From Paulinella micropora (lineage: Eukaryota; Cercozoa; Imbricatea; Euglyphida; Paulinellidae): DNA of 64,000 nucleotides. Below the pieces are notes generated by a model, which saw nothing but the letters and a program-made list of their open reading frames with translations, did no database searches and was not told the origin of the DNA. The first letter of the stretch is position 1. Each line of letters opens with the position of its first letter. Both the position numbers and the translations under genes were made by a program. Location: contig WBZZ01002541.1 in the NCBI GenBank assembly GCA_019918135.1, positions 1 through 64,000 of the forward strand. The letters run 5' to 3'. Shown in pieces: positions 31,365 to 42,500 of this stretch.

Positions 31365-34354
31365 ATGCAGGCACGGGCCTTGTTTTGTCTCTTGCTCTGG
31401 CTGGGGGCCGCGTTGCGCACGGCGGGCGCGCCCGGCAAGCCACCTTGGTGCGGCTGGCGCAGCGCAGCGGCCCCGCCGGGCAGCCAGGAGCGCAGGGGGA
31501 CGAGCTGGTCTTGCTAGTGGGCGCGACGTTGGCAGGGGCGTCGTTCACGCTGCCGGCCGCCGCCGCCGCGCCGCGGCCCACCACACAGGACGGGACGCGC
31601 AGGCGGCTGCAGCAGCAGCAGCCAGGGGCGGAAGCGGAGGGCGTAACGTCCTACTACTACGAGGTTGACTGGGGGGACGGCAGTCGTGGGCTGTGCCCCC
31701 AGCGCGGCGGGGCGCGCTGGAGCTGCGAGCATGAGTACGCGACGCCAGGTCAGTATCGGGTGAGCGCCAGGGGCGCCGTGCTGGGCTGGGCCCTGACGCC
31801 AGAGTGGCACGAGCGGAACGGAGACGTGACATACCTGCAGAGTGTAGAACAGTGGGGGGCAATGCGACCGGCGGTCACGGGTGGGCACCACTTCTACGGG
31901 GCCGAGCGCCTGGAGTCGCTGCCCCCGCTGGGCCTGTGGCAGGGCACGCAGGAGGTGCTGGACTGGAGGTACTCTTTCTCGCAGCTGCCCCTGCTGGTGC
32001 TGAACTTGAGCGGCCTGCGCGTGCGAGACGCCAGGGACCTCACTGGAATGATGGCCTGGTCGCCGGGCCTGAGGCCGGACGTGAGCGGCTGGGACACTTC
32101 GCGGGTGCAGAGCCTGGCGCTTGCTTTTGCCTGGTGCGGGGCGTCGTCGATCCCCGGGCTGCAGCAACTAGACACCTCGGCTCTGCTCAACGCAAGCGGG
32201 GCTTTTCGAAATGCATCGAAGCTAGAGGTGACGGGCAAGCTGACCTGGAACGTGTCGCTGCTGCGCGACGCCAGCTACATGTTTGCCGGCGTGCGCAGCT
32301 TCGACGCGGACCTCAGCAGCTGGTCGCCGGGCCCCGCCGCGCTGTTCCGGGGCTTTGTGGAGGGGGCCGCCAGCGTGCGCTCAAATCTGAGCACCCTGCT
32401 GCAGCTGGGCGGCAAACTCAGCCCCTCCCCGTCGCTCACCTCGTCAACCATCTCCTCTGCCCCGCCGCTCACCTCGTCGACCAGCTCAGTGACGGCGACG
32501 GGCTCGCCCGCCCAATCCGCCAGCTCCCCTCCGCTAGCGACGGGCTCGCTCGCCTTGTCCGCCAGCCCCTCCCTGACAATGACCGCCTCACCCAGCCTAT
32601 CCGCCAGCCCCTCCCTGACAATGACCGCCTCGCCTAGCTTGTCCGCCAGCCTTTCCCTGACAATGACCGCCTCGCCTAGCCTGTCCGCCAGCCCCTCCCT
32701 GGCGATGACCACCTCGCCTAGTTTGTCCGCCAGCCCCTCCCTGACAATGACCACCTCGCCTAGTTTGTCTGCTAGTCCCTCCCCGACGACGACGAGCTCG
32801 CCCGCCCAGTCCGCCAGCTCCCCTCCGCCAGCAACGGGCTCGCTCGCCTTGTCCGCCAGCCCCTCCCTGACAATGACCGCCTCACCCAGCCTGTCTGCCA
32901 GTCCCTCCCCGACGGCAACGAGCTCCCCCCCGCCAGCGACGGGCTCGCTCGCCTTGTCCGCCAGTCCCTCCCTGACGATGAACGCCTCACCCAGCCTGTC
33001 CGCCAGCCCCTCCCTGACAATGACCGCCTCGCCTAGCTTGTCCGCCAGCCCCTCCTTGACAATGACCGCCTCGCCTAGCTTGTCCGCCAGTCCCTCCCTG
33101 GCGATGACCACCTCGCCTAGCTTGTCCGCCAGCCCCTCCCTGACAATGACCGCCTCGCCTAGCTTGTCCGCCAGCCCCTCCTTGACAATGACCGCCTCGC
33201 CTAGCTTGTCCGCCAGCCCCTCCCTGACAATGACCGCCTCGCCTAGCTTGTCCGCCAGCCCCTCCCTGGCGATGACCACCTCGCCTAGCTTGTCCGCCAG
33301 TTCCTCCCTGGCGATGACCACCTCGCCTAGCTTGTCCGCCAGTCCCTCCCTGACGACGACGGCCTCGCCTAGCTCGTCCACTAGCCCCTCCTTGACAACG
33401 ACTAGATCGCCTAGCTTGTCCGCCAGCCCCTCCCTGACGACGACGGCCTCGCCTAGCTCGTCCACCAGCCCCTCGCTGTCGGCGACTAGATCGCTCAGCC
33501 TGTCCGCCAGCCCCTCCCTGACGACGACCGCCTCGCCTAGCTCGTCCACCAGCCCCTCGCTGTCGGCGACTAGATCGCTCAGTCTGTCGGCGACTAGATC
33601 GCTCAGTCTGTCGGCGACCGCCTCGCCTAGCTCGTCCGCCAGCCCCTCGCTGTCGGCGACTAGATCGCCTAGCTTGTCCGCCAGTCCCTCCTTGACAACG
33701 ACTAGCTCGCCCAGCTTGTCTGCCAGCACGTCTATGTCGCCGTCGCAAACACGCTCGAGAAGCTGTGTACCTGCCAAGATTTTTGCAATGACGTCTGGCT
33801 CAGCAGGGCCCTGGACTCTAACTGCGTCCAGAGCAGCGTCTGCCTGGGCTGCAATGGATAGCTCAGTAACGAGTTGGTGGGAGACAAGTATGTATTCTGT
33901 GTATGGCCCAGGCTCCACCACGGGCTTGGCAGTCACGTGCCCAGCCACCTCGAGCGCACCACTCACTGCTTACGCTGCTCTGAGCGCGCTCGGCGAGTAT
34001 CTACAACTGACTTCAAGCTCTCCCGCAGCCACGGTCCAGAGTATCAATGTGTGTGCCTTCAAAGACCCCACCTGGACCACTGTCTGGGCGGGACCTGCCG
34101 AAGTGTGGCTGGTGGGCTCCCAGGACGGAGCCAGCTGGGTTCAGATCCAGAAGTGGAGTAGCATCACCTACGCGGCTGCTGGCGCGTGCACGGTTCTGAC
34201 CCCGCCCGCCCATGTTGCGTACAAGAGTTTCAGGTTCATTATTTCCAGCATGTACACCAAGATGGACTCGGGCTCGGGATGTGCATCTACGAGTAAATCT
34301 GCATGGGCAGGTGAAGTCCAGCCTACTCTGAACCAGGCAGCTTATTGCCCCTGA
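31365..34354 (+). CDS. BspA-like secreted surface protein with giant Ser/Pro/Thr repeat region
   Basis: The ATG at 31365 opens a signal peptide (MQARALFCLLLWLGAALRTA). A WGDG-containing beta domain follows (YYYEVDWGDGS, about 31655), then BspA/DUF285-type repeats with the usual 'phenylalanine-aspartate-LSSW' style (DVSGWDTSRVQSLALAFAWC; YMFAGVRSFDADLSSWSPG). Next come about 30 copies of a 14-residue unit (SPSLSASPSLTMTA) and a C-terminal domain of about 200 residues with Trp and Cys pairs that may be a carbohydrate-binding fold. It is likely exported and heavily O-glycosylated. A paralogous layout is found at 61406. About one break near its 5' end region. Confidence 0.7.
32500..33735 (+). repeat. 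42-bp coding tandem repeat
   Basis: About 30 units of 42 bp, for example TCGCCTAGCTTGTCCGCCAG followed by CCCCTCCCTGACAATGACCG, encoding 14-residue Ser/Pro/Leu/Thr units. Because 42 is a multiple of three, the antisense and shifted frames also stay open for long distances. Higher-order variants (GCGATGACCACC versus ACAATGACCGCC) alternate, indicating recent unequal exchange. Confidence 0.9.
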
Positions 34355-35141
34355 TTTCAATTCAATCCATTGGCTCAAAGAAATACGGAAAAGAACGGAT
34401 TGGATTGAAATCGTAGAGAGGTGCAACCCCTCCAGAGACCGGCCGGCAGCTGGAGAGGGAGAAAGGGCAGCTGGTTCTGGAGCTGCATCGCGGGCACCAG
34501 CGCCGCGGTCAGCGCGCTTGCAAACAGGCCGAGGCGACAACCGAGGGGGAGGGGAAAACGGGGGGAGGGAAAGATGTGAAAACATATGGAAGGAGAGCTG
34601 GGAAGGGGGGGGGGCGCCCACCCCTCCCTCCCGTTTTCCCCCTCTCCACGTTTCCCCCCTCCCCCCATTTTTCCCCTCTCCCCGTTTTTCCCCTCCCCCG
34701 TTTTTCTCCCTCCCCCCGTTTTTCTCCCTCTCCCCGTTTTTCCCCCTCTCCCCGTTTTTCTCCCTCCCCTGTTTTCCCCCTCCCCCCCCTCCTCTCTCCC
34801 TTTCTCTCTTCTTTCTTGCATGGAATTGGTCGCCAACGGGAATGGGGTTCGTATTTGCCGGTGTAAAAGAAAAAATTCTTGCAGAGACCGGCAGGCAGCT
34901 GGAAGAGGGAGAAAGGGCCGCACGCGGCCCGGGGGGCATGCCCCCCACCCCGCTTGCGCGGGGTGGAAAGGCATAAAGGGGGAGGCGCGGGGGGGGGGGG
35001 GGGGGGGGGGGTTCGGGGGGCCTCGCCCCCCCGCGGGCGCGCTTCGCCGGTGTAAAAATTTGTTTTAATTAAAAATCAAAGAAACCTTACGCTTGACACT
35101 GAAAACTAGAAGAGGGGGGCGGATTGGCTTGTAGAAAAAAC
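34355..35141. other. Repeat mosaic
   Basis: Copy of the ~85-bp unit (34397-34470), a pyrimidine array (34615-34810), a partial second unit (34884-34930) and a palindrome cluster with a very long G-run (34935-35035). Ends with TTTTAATTAAAAATC and a short shared segment ending CTTGACACTGAAAACTAG that recurs at 37020, 38020 and 39320. Confidence 0.65.
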
Positions 35142-35681
35142 ATGCAGGAGGCCACAAACTGTAAGCGAGCCCAGAGGTTGTACGAGTTGATCGAGAAGCA
35201 TGCCAGAACCAACAACTCTTCGAGCTGCCAGCAGTTGTTACGACAGGCAAACGAAATAATAAGAAAAGGAGAAAGCAAGCAGGGCACCACCCCCCGGGTG
35301 GCGGTCGAATGGAACAATGATCGCATGCACAAATTTACAGCCGTCGTGGACTCCGTTGTCGGAGAGCTACTAGGTGCTGGTTCTGTGGTCATGTTGTATG
35401 TGATTCATTTATCGACGCAACGTTTTCTGAAAAAAATAGCAAAGGAGCGATTTCAAAAAGCACATCGGATTTGTAAAACAAGCAGGGGCCGACTAGTTGT
35501 GCTTGTGTTGAACAAAGGAGTCCAAGCAGAAAAGCTCCAGCTTGGTGATTGGCCACAGGAAAATGACGTGGCCGCCGTCGTGACTTTTCTTTACCAAGAC
35601 CAAGGAGATCAACCGTGGCTAGACAAGGAGAACGAGCATAACAAGAAGTCCTTGGAAAAGCTCAAGCGTCTTGCCCAATAA
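35142..35681 (+). CDS. Unrecognised soluble protein of 179 residues
   Basis: ATG at 35142 (MQEATNCKRAQRLYELIEKH); the frame limit upstream is non-ATG. Helical N-terminal half, then a beta-alpha pattern (GRLVVLVLNKGVQAEKLQLG; DVAAVVTFLYQDQGDQPW). The stop codon overlaps the polyadenylation signal AATAAA at 35677-35682. No motif was recognised. Downstream lies a membrane protein on the same strand. Confidence 0.6.
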   Translation: MQEATNCKRAQRLYELIEKHARTNNSSSCQQLLRQANEIIRKGESKQGTTPRVAVEWNNDRMHKFTAVVDSVVGELLGAGSVVMLYVIHLSTQRFLKKIAKERFQKAHRICKTSRGRLVVLVLNKGVQAEKLQLGDWPQENDVAAVVTFLYQDQGDQPWLDKENEHNKKSLEKLKRLAQ

Positions 35682-35698
35682 AACAGAATTGTACTAGC

Positions 35699-36018
35699 AC
35701 GACCTAATCTGCAAGGAAAATTACCAGAGCCCAAATTGCAGCCTTGACTACACGCCCTTTATCGTGTGCAGCGAGCGCTACGACATAACCCGCAACGTGG
35801 GAATCAGCTCCTTGTTCTTTCTGGCCCTGACTTGTTGTGTGTTTGTGTCTTTGTGTCGGTATATACGTTACATACCTAAAGATAACAATTATATCCAAAA
35901 GGAAATTAACGAAGATCGGTGTTGTATCTTGGTAGTAGTTCTGGCTATTGTCACCGTGGCTCTGTTCATTTCATATTGGATCCGCTCAATACGCAAGGAC
36001 ATCTTGTACACGTGGTAA
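35699..36018 (+). CDS. Small two-helix membrane protein, probably a 3' exon
   Basis: The frame begins after an in-frame stop at 35696-35698 that is also an acceptor-like TTGTACTAG, so an upstream exon is possible. It encodes a Cys-containing outer part (LICKENYQSPNCSLDYTPF), a membrane helix (VGISSLFFLALTCCVFVSL), a basic loop and a second helix (CCILVVVLAIVTVALFISYW), ending with a short basic tail. No family recognised. Confidence 0.45.
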
Positions 36019-38163
36019 ATGGCAGATTGCCCACCCCGCTTGCGCGGGCTGGTTGACGCGCATCCTGTACACGGGCAAAGGCCCCCGAGCCCCCTCCATA
36101 GACCGGCAGACAGCTGGGGGATAAAGCCTCCCGAACCCCGCAATGTCGACTTTTTTTGAATAAAAAACAAATTTAAGAATTTCTTTGCTTGCGCGCTTCG
36201 CCGGTGTACAAGAAAAAAATCTTGCAGAAATATCCCTGACAAAATTTTAATGTTAGCTCTGAGAACTAGGAGAGGCGGATTGGATTGGAATCTGAGAGAG
36301 GTGAACCCTTCCAGAGACCTGCAGGCAGCTCGACGAAGGCAGGAAGGGCAGCACGCGGCACATCCCCTTCCCTTTCCCTCTCGTTACCCTCTCCTCTCGC
36401 TCTCTCTCTCTCTCTTTTTCTTACGTGGAATTTGTCGCCAAATGCGTATGTGTGCGTATTTCCCAGGGGAAAGGGGAGGGGAAAACAGGAAGAGAGGCGG
36501 GGGGGAGAGAGGGGGAGGGAAAAACAGGGAAGGAGAGGTGGGAAGGGGGGGGGGGGGCGCCCCTCCCCCCCGTTTCCCCTCCCCCCGTTTTTCCCCTCCC
36601 CCCGTTTTCCCCCTCCCCCCGTTTTCCCCCTCCCCCCGTTTTCCCCCTCCCCCCCGTTTTCCCCTCCCCCCGTTTTTCCCCTCCCCCGTTTTCCCCTCCC
36701 CCCGTTTTCCCCTCCCCCGTTTCCCCCTCCCCCGTTTTTCCCCTCTCCCTGTTTTTTCCCCTCCCCCCGTTTTTCTCCCTTCCCCCTCCTCTCCGAGAAG
36801 AGCTGAAGCATAACGGGGGGGGGGGGGCGGGACGGGAGAGGCAGGGGCGCGCTTCTCCGGTGTACAAGAAAAAATTCAATAATCACTATCCCTGAGAAAA
36901 TTTTAATGTTTGCATTAAGAACTAAGAAAAGGAGAGGAACGAAGCATGATTAGAGTGTGGCGCCAATAACTGCAACAATAGTTTTATTAATTAAAACGCA
37001 AAGAAATCTTACATCTGACACTGAAAACTGCACTAGCTGCCAGTGCCACCCCGTTGGCGCAAGCCGAATTGGTGAGAAGGTCAACTCCTCAAGATTTCAA
37101 TTCGATCCGCCCAAGCATACACGCCAAGGTCCAGCAAGAGCTTAGGAGCGGCGCGGGCCTTCAGCCCGCGCCGGGGGAGCAATGCTCCCCCCCCCCCCCC
37201 CCCCACTCCCCTGCGCCTCCCTCCGTATGCCTCTCCATCCCGCGCAAGCGGGGTGGGCGGGTTACGATTTTTTAATAAGCCTTGGCAAAGCCCCCCCGGC
37301 GCGGGCTGAAGGCCCGCGCCTGAGAGCCCCCCCCCCCCCCCCCCGCCCCCGTTTTTCCCCTTCCCTCGTTTTTTTTTCTCCCCCGTCCCCCCCCTCTCTC
37401 TCTCTTCTTTCCTGAGTGGAATTTGTCGCCGAATGTGTATGTGTGGGTAATTTCCGGGGAAAGGGAACCTTCGGCTGATCAAAAAGTTTTTTCGGGCAAC
37501 CTTCCCCTCGACAGAGGGCGGGGGCGGGGAGGGGGGGAGGGGAGGGGAAAACGGGAAGAGAGGCAGGGGGAGAGGGGAGGGGCGGGGGAAACGGGAAGAG
37601 AGGCGGGGGGGGGGGGGGAGTGTGAATTTCCCTCCCCCCCCCTCCATCCCATGTTTTCCCCTCCCCCCCCGTTTCCTTTTCTCCCTTCCGTTTTCCCCCT
37701 CCCCCCCCCCCCCCCCCCCCCGCCGCGGCCGGCGAAACGAGCCTGCACTCTTTTGTGACCCGTTTCGATACACATAGTCGCGTCTATGGCTCGCTAGTCT
37801 GCGCAAACAATATCCCTGACAAAATTTTAATGTTAGCTCTGAAAACTAGGAGAGGGACGAATTTGACTGTAATCCCGGAGAGGCCGCTGGCCTCTCCAGC
37901 CAGCAGCAGATTGGATTGAAATCTTAGAGAGGCGAACCCCTCCAGAGACCGGCCGGCAGCTGGGGGATAAAGCCTCCCGAGCCCCGCTTTAATCTTGCTT
38001 GGCTCAAAGCAATCTTACACTTGACACTGAAAACTAGGAGAGAGGCGGATTGGATTGGAATCTGAGAGAGGTGAACCCTTCCAGAGACCTGCAGGCAGCT
38101 CGACGAAGGGAGGAAGGGCAGCACGCGGCACATCTCCTTCCCTTTCCCTCTCGTTACCCTCTC

Positions 38164-38209
<46 letters not shown>

Positions 38210-39756
38210 CTTACGTGGAATTTGTCGCCAAAGGCGTATGTGTGCGTATTTCCCGGGGGAAAGGGGAGGAGAAAACAGGGAAGGAGAGGTGGGAAGGGGG
38301 GGGGGGGGCGTGCCCCTCCCCCCGTTTTCCCCCTCCCCCGTCCCCCTCTCCCTCTTCTTTCTTGCGTGGGATTCGTCGCCGAATGTGTATGTGTGCGTAA
38401 TTCCCGGGGGAAGAAAACGTTCGGCTAATCAAAAAGTTTTTTCGGACAACCTTCCCCTCGGAAGAGGGCGAGGAAAACGGGAAGAGAGGCGGGGGGGGGG
38501 GAAGTGTGAATTTCCCTCCCCCCCCCCCCCCTTCCCCCCTCCCCCCGTTCCTCCCCTCCCCCCGTTCCCCCCCTCCCCTCGTTTTCTCCCTCCCTTCCTT
38601 CTCTATGCCCCCCCCCCCCTCTCGCTCTCTCTTGCATGGAATTAGTCGCAAAATGGGCATGGGTGCGTATTTCCCGGGAAAAAAGACGTGTGCCAGAATT
38701 GTGCTCCCCCCATCAAAAAAGATTTCAAGCACCCTCCCCCCCGGCCTGGGGGGGGGGGGAGGAGGAGGGGGAGCGCCCCGCCCCTGCGGGCTTCGAAAAA
38801 AAAGCTTGTTTATTTTTGCTTTCTTTCTAAACCCACAAATTCAACCTGCTCACTTTGTGACCAGCTACAAGCATGGCCCTGCCCTTGGCTTTATTGGTCC
38901 TGTTTCCACTACAAACTCCGCCTAAGCCATCTGACTAGTGACTTCTCCAATGAGGCGGCGCGGGGGGCAAGGCCCCCTAGCCCTCCCCCCCCTTTAATCC
39001 CAGCATGCTTGTCTCCAGACCGCGCCGGGGGAGCAATGCTCCCTACCCCCACTCCCCTGCGCCTCCCTCCTTATGCCTCTCCATCCCGCGCAAGCGGGGT
39101 GGGCAAGAGGACAGTGACTTTGTACGAGCCAGGCCGTGGCTTCTCAGCGTGCCCTACGACATCCGCGCAGTGGCCATCCGGCGTTCTGCCCTTTCTCCCT
39201 TTCAGCTGCCGGCCGGTCTCTGGAGGGGTTCGCCTCTCTAAGATTTCAATACAATCCGCGCCAAGAACTGCAACAAAACTTTTTATTAATTTTGCTTGGC
39301 TCAAAGAAATCTTACACTTGACACTGAAAACTAGGAAAGATTTCAATCCGATCCATGCGTAGTTCAGGTGAGAAGGTCAACTCCTCAAGATTTCAAATGG
39401 ATCCGCCCAAGCCTACACGCCAAGGTCCAGCAAGAGCTCGCGTGTGCGTTCTCTGGTGGGTGTCATCTAAATTGTAGATCTGTTCCTGAAGGTTCTCCAT
39501 CTGGGCCTTGATTGCATCGATTCGCTCTTTGTGCCGTGTATAATAAATCGTGGCGCCGTCGCACAATTCTCCGATCGTTACTTGCAATTTGCTAGGGCTT
39601 GAAATGAACGGAGCGTTCCGGTTATTAATTGCAATGTGTATTTTCCCGGGAAAAGGGGCGTGCGTCGGTATTGTGCTCCCCCCCCCTCCTTTCAAATTTT
39701 TTTTCGAGCACGCGTGAAATTTTAATGCTAGCTCTGAGAACTGTTAACTCTGAAAA
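36019..39756. other. Core of the repeat mosaic, no complete gene
   Basis: Holds palindromes (36025-36095, 37150-37320, 38955-39105), ~85-bp units (36277, 37908, 38047, and 39185 reversed) and pyrimidine arrays (36380-36800, 37330-37390, 37660-37720, 38130-38350, 38510-38630). A recurring segment GGAATTTGTCGCCAAATGCG is found at 36425, 37417, 38215 and 38365. A CAACCTTCCCCTCGGAAGAG segment is shared by 37495 and 38450. A Fanzor fragment lies at 39109-39183, and at 39443-39610 is a minus-strand piece of the coiled-coil gene found whole at 43642-44160. Confidence 0.7.
39109..39183 (+). pseudogene. Fanzor/TnpB N-terminal fragment
   Basis: Encodes EDSDFVRARPWLLSVPYDIRAVAI, the same block as in the relics at 27.4 kb and 47.2 kb, with repeat sequence on both sides. 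Similar slivers at 42614-42645 and 49271-49350. Confidence 0.65.
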
Positions 39757-42468
39757 CTAGGAGAGGGACGAATTGTATTGTACTCCCGGAGAGGCCGCTG
39801 GCCTCTCCAGCCTGCGGGGAGTTTCTAAAAGCCCTGGAGCCCTTCTTTGAGCCTGCGCCAGCGTCTTGTTTAGTCGAAGTACGTGTAAGTCTCTGCATAT
39901 CGAAGCTATTGTTTTTTGAATGTTTTGTCTGGTATTTTCGAATGCGATTTCCCTGCCTAAAGTAGTAGTTTTGTGGCCTGGTTGTAATTCCTCCAGTACG
40001 TGCGCGGGCTGTGCGCACTGCTCAGTAGATGGAGCATTTGTGGTTATGTCCTGGAATGCAGAAGCCAATTTGTGCGTGAATGCGTCATAAGATCTTTGGT
40101 ACTTGTCTTTGTCTAGCAATTGCTCAGATTTCTCAATGCTAGTAGTTTCTGTCGTGTTCTGGGCAAGATTGTTTCGATGTTTCTCGATCTTGAGCCGCGA
40201 CTCTTCATCCGCAGAGTGTTCTGTTCTATCATTGAAACACAGTTGCAGATGCATGTCAAGCATAGCCAGGTGCCAGCGATTCTGAAACCAGCACTGGAAA
40301 GATTTCGAGGAGGCTAGATTATTCCAAATCTGCTTATATGCTTCCTTGGCACCATGCCCTTGGAGGGACAAGTAGAAAAAGATCAAGTTGGACATGTATA
40401 CGATATCCTGGACAAGCCAGTCGAGCAGCTCGGCTGCTTTACTATTCTTAATCTTTTGCCGTCTGCTGTTGTGGACTTCGCTTGTAATTACTTCATTATT
40501 ATCATCACGCTTGCTTCCGGGCTTATGAGGACCCTGCAATTTTTGTATGGTTTGTATAAGCTTGGGGTCGTCCCAAAATGGGATGCAGATGCACCTGCTC
40601 TCGATATTGTCTAAGTATAGTGTTTGACCCTTTTCGTCAAACACTAAATGTGCGGGGCTCATGCCAGTCACCAGCAACTGCAGCTGGGCTAGCTTATCGC
40701 ATAGAGCAATAATAGCTTCAATGTTGCTTTTTGATAGTGGAGTAGCTATTGTCGATAGCGTGTGCGCTCCGGGGGTTGGTTTTACACCCAGATAGAACTT
40801 GCCTGACATTCGCGCTGTCCATGCAGGGTATGGGATATTATCTGTGTCACGGACTTTGATGTCCTGTTCGCTGTGGCAATAGTAAAGGCTTACAACTGGA
40901 GTCGCCAGTTTCTCCAGCGATAGCAGAGCTGCTATGTATGCATCTTGTACAAAGGTACAGCCTATTTGCCGAACAAGGCTTTCCGCACGCTGCATTTCAG
41001 ATGCACTGATTAAAAAACCCTTGGTTAATTGAGTCTGGATTTGGACGAGAAAATCCTTGGCGGAGGGCTTTGCATTTTCTGGGCCCGTCACCACGTGATA
41101 TACGACCTCGTCGGTGTTGGTGCACTCTTGCCTTGTGCACTTGACGAAGAAGGAACCCTCCAGCACAAGCGCCCGAACGACGTGAAGGCCTGCACGTAGA
41201 CGGCATGCAGGTGATGCAGTATTCGTCGTCGTGTCTTCAGGCCAGTTGTCACTCGGCCATTGAATTTGAATCGTCTCGATCAAATCTATGACTTCCCCTT
41301 GCTCACTGATCGTACTAGCCTGCAACCTCTTATTTTGCTTTTGGACAGGTTGTGCGGGAGGCAAGCTGAGCAGCGGATAAAAACTAGCAAAGGGCACGGA
41401 TTTTTGTAGAGCAACCGCCTGCAGGTCCAGTGCCCCCGGACGCAGATTCTGAAATTGCGATTTTCCACCAACGTACGTTTCCTTTGGATCAGCAACTAGC
41501 GCACACAAAAATTTCTCTATTGCATCAGCAGTAATGGCCTCCTCTGACCCGAAAGGTACCTTAAATTCTTTGAGGTAGTCCCGGCTGCTGTACTGAAAGG
41601 GATTTTCGTTGTATTTGACAAGTTGTAAGTATGTAGCCAGGGGCCCCGTGCCTTTTGAGTAGAGATCAGACCACTGCCAAGCGCATTCCTTAACTAGCCA
41701 CGATTTCTCGACCCGTAGCACTTCCCTAATGATATCATTTGCAATTGCTCTACAGACTTCTAGGCACATGCGTGCACCGGCACACACATACACGCGCCTG
41801 TGGAGCTCCGCGCACATGTTTATATATGCGGAAATTGCATTGGAAAACCGCGCCATTGATAGCTTGGCTGCATCGATACTTGAGAAGCTCGTGGGGACGG
41901 CGAGCTTCAAACCTCCAAAGTCAATGGATTCGCCCAGGCATACACACTCCTGCAAGTTCTCTGTTCCTTTCGGGGCGAGTACTAATGTGTTGCTCACTGC
42001 CAAGTTGCTCCATATCCAAGCCTCCTGCTTCTTGTCTTGCATTATGTTCTTCAGGCACTGTGACAACACCTGCATTACCGTGTCGTTCTTAGCCTTGTCT
42101 TGGACATTGCTAATGCTTAGTAACCAATCCAGCAAGCTGCGGCAATCTACTCCTGTGACGAGCTTGAGCTTCAAACGCAGCAGGTAGAATTCTGTTGTTT
42201 TTCCTTTATCTTGAAAGCAGTGAGAACTTTTTGGTTTCAAATCACAGGTCAAAACCTTTACCTTGGGTTTTGCAACTAGTTTTAAGCTGTTGGAGAGCTT
42301 ACAGCTGCCCGGTATAGGCGGCTCTTTATTAGGCCTGCGTTCGACGCAAAAGAGAATTTGGCGCTGTGTCTGGAAGCGTTCAGCAGTTATCCAAACATTT
42401 GGCGCCAGCCACTTGGCCTTCTGTACAAGGTCCGCAAACCGGACCTTGCAGTGCATACACTTACTCAT
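39757..42468 (-). CDS. 903-codon protein with degenerate kinase-like domain
   Basis: Intact single frame from ATG at 42468 (MSKCMHCKVRFADLVQKAKW). A Cys pair opens the protein. The segment at about 40560-40760 reads LAQLQLLVTGMSPAHLVFDEKGQT followed by LYLDNIESR; this has the spacing of a protein-kinase catalytic loop and DFG region (compare H-x-D-x4-N and D-F-G), but the key His/Asp and Phe/Gly are replaced, so it would be a pseudokinase or a chance likeness. The rest is alpha-helical and unrecognised. A TATA-rich stretch (42473-42500) lies directly upstream. Its 5' end and promoter are duplicated at 47761-47920. It is among the longest uninterrupted genes of the island. Confidence 0.6.
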   Translation of the reverse strand: MSKCMHCKVRFADLVQKAKWLAPNVWITAERFQTQRQILFCVERRPNKEPPIPGSCKLSNSLKLVAKPKVKVLTCDLKPKSSHCFQDKGKTTEFYLLRLKLKLVTGVDCRSLLDWLLSISNVQDKAKNDTVMQVLSQCLKNIMQDKKQEAWIWSNLAVSNTLVLAPKGTENLQECVCLGESIDFGGLKLAVPTSFSSIDAAKLSMARFSNAISAYINMCAELHRRVYVCAGARMCLEVCRAIANDIIREVLRVEKSWLVKECAWQWSDLYSKGTGPLATYLQLVKYNENPFQYSSRDYLKEFKVPFGSEEAITADAIEKFLCALVADPKETYVGGKSQFQNLRPGALDLQAVALQKSVPFASFYPLLSLPPAQPVQKQNKRLQASTISEQGEVIDLIETIQIQWPSDNWPEDTTTNTASPACRLRAGLHVVRALVLEGSFFVKCTRQECTNTDEVVYHVVTGPENAKPSAKDFLVQIQTQLTKGFLISASEMQRAESLVRQIGCTFVQDAYIAALLSLEKLATPVVSLYYCHSEQDIKVRDTDNIPYPAWTARMSGKFYLGVKPTPGAHTLSTIATPLSKSNIEAIIALCDKLAQLQLLVTGMSPAHLVFDEKGQTLYLDNIESRCICIPFWDDPKLIQTIQKLQGPHKPGSKRDDNNEVITSEVHNSRRQKIKNSKAAELLDWLVQDIVYMSNLIFFYLSLQGHGAKEAYKQIWNNLASSKSFQCWFQNRWHLAMLDMHLQLCFNDRTEHSADEESRLKIEKHRNNLAQNTTETTSIEKSEQLLDKDKYQRSYDAFTHKLASAFQDITTNAPSTEQCAQPAHVLEELQPGHKTTTLGREIAFENTRQNIQKTIASICRDLHVLRLNKTLAQAQRRAPGLLETPRRLERPAASPGVQYNSSLS

Positions 42469-42500
42469 TCTTTTTTTATAAAAATATGTATATACTAGTA
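42469..42500 (-). promoter_or_regulatory. TATA-rich promoter of the 903-codon gene
   Basis: Minus strand reads ACTAGTATATACATATTTTT and then ATAAAAAAAGA just before the ATG. The same segment is duplicated with the first codons at about 47865-47905. Confidence 0.45.

Noticed and set aside
32500-33735. Regular repeats as a CRISPR array
   Set aside because: Units are contiguous coding repeats without unique spacers, in a eukaryotic context.
32275-33966. 563-codon antisense frame opposite the Ser/Pro repeat region
   Set aside because: The 42-bp repeat is a multiple of three, so every frame without a stop in the unit stays open; composition (ADKLGEAVIVREG repeats) follows from the sense units.
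36285-36895. Several 150-200-codon frames on both strands at 36.3-36.9 and 48.6-49.2 kb
   Set aside because: They are translations of pyrimidine arrays ([13 protein letters not shown] or [10 protein letters not shown]) and have no protein-like composition.
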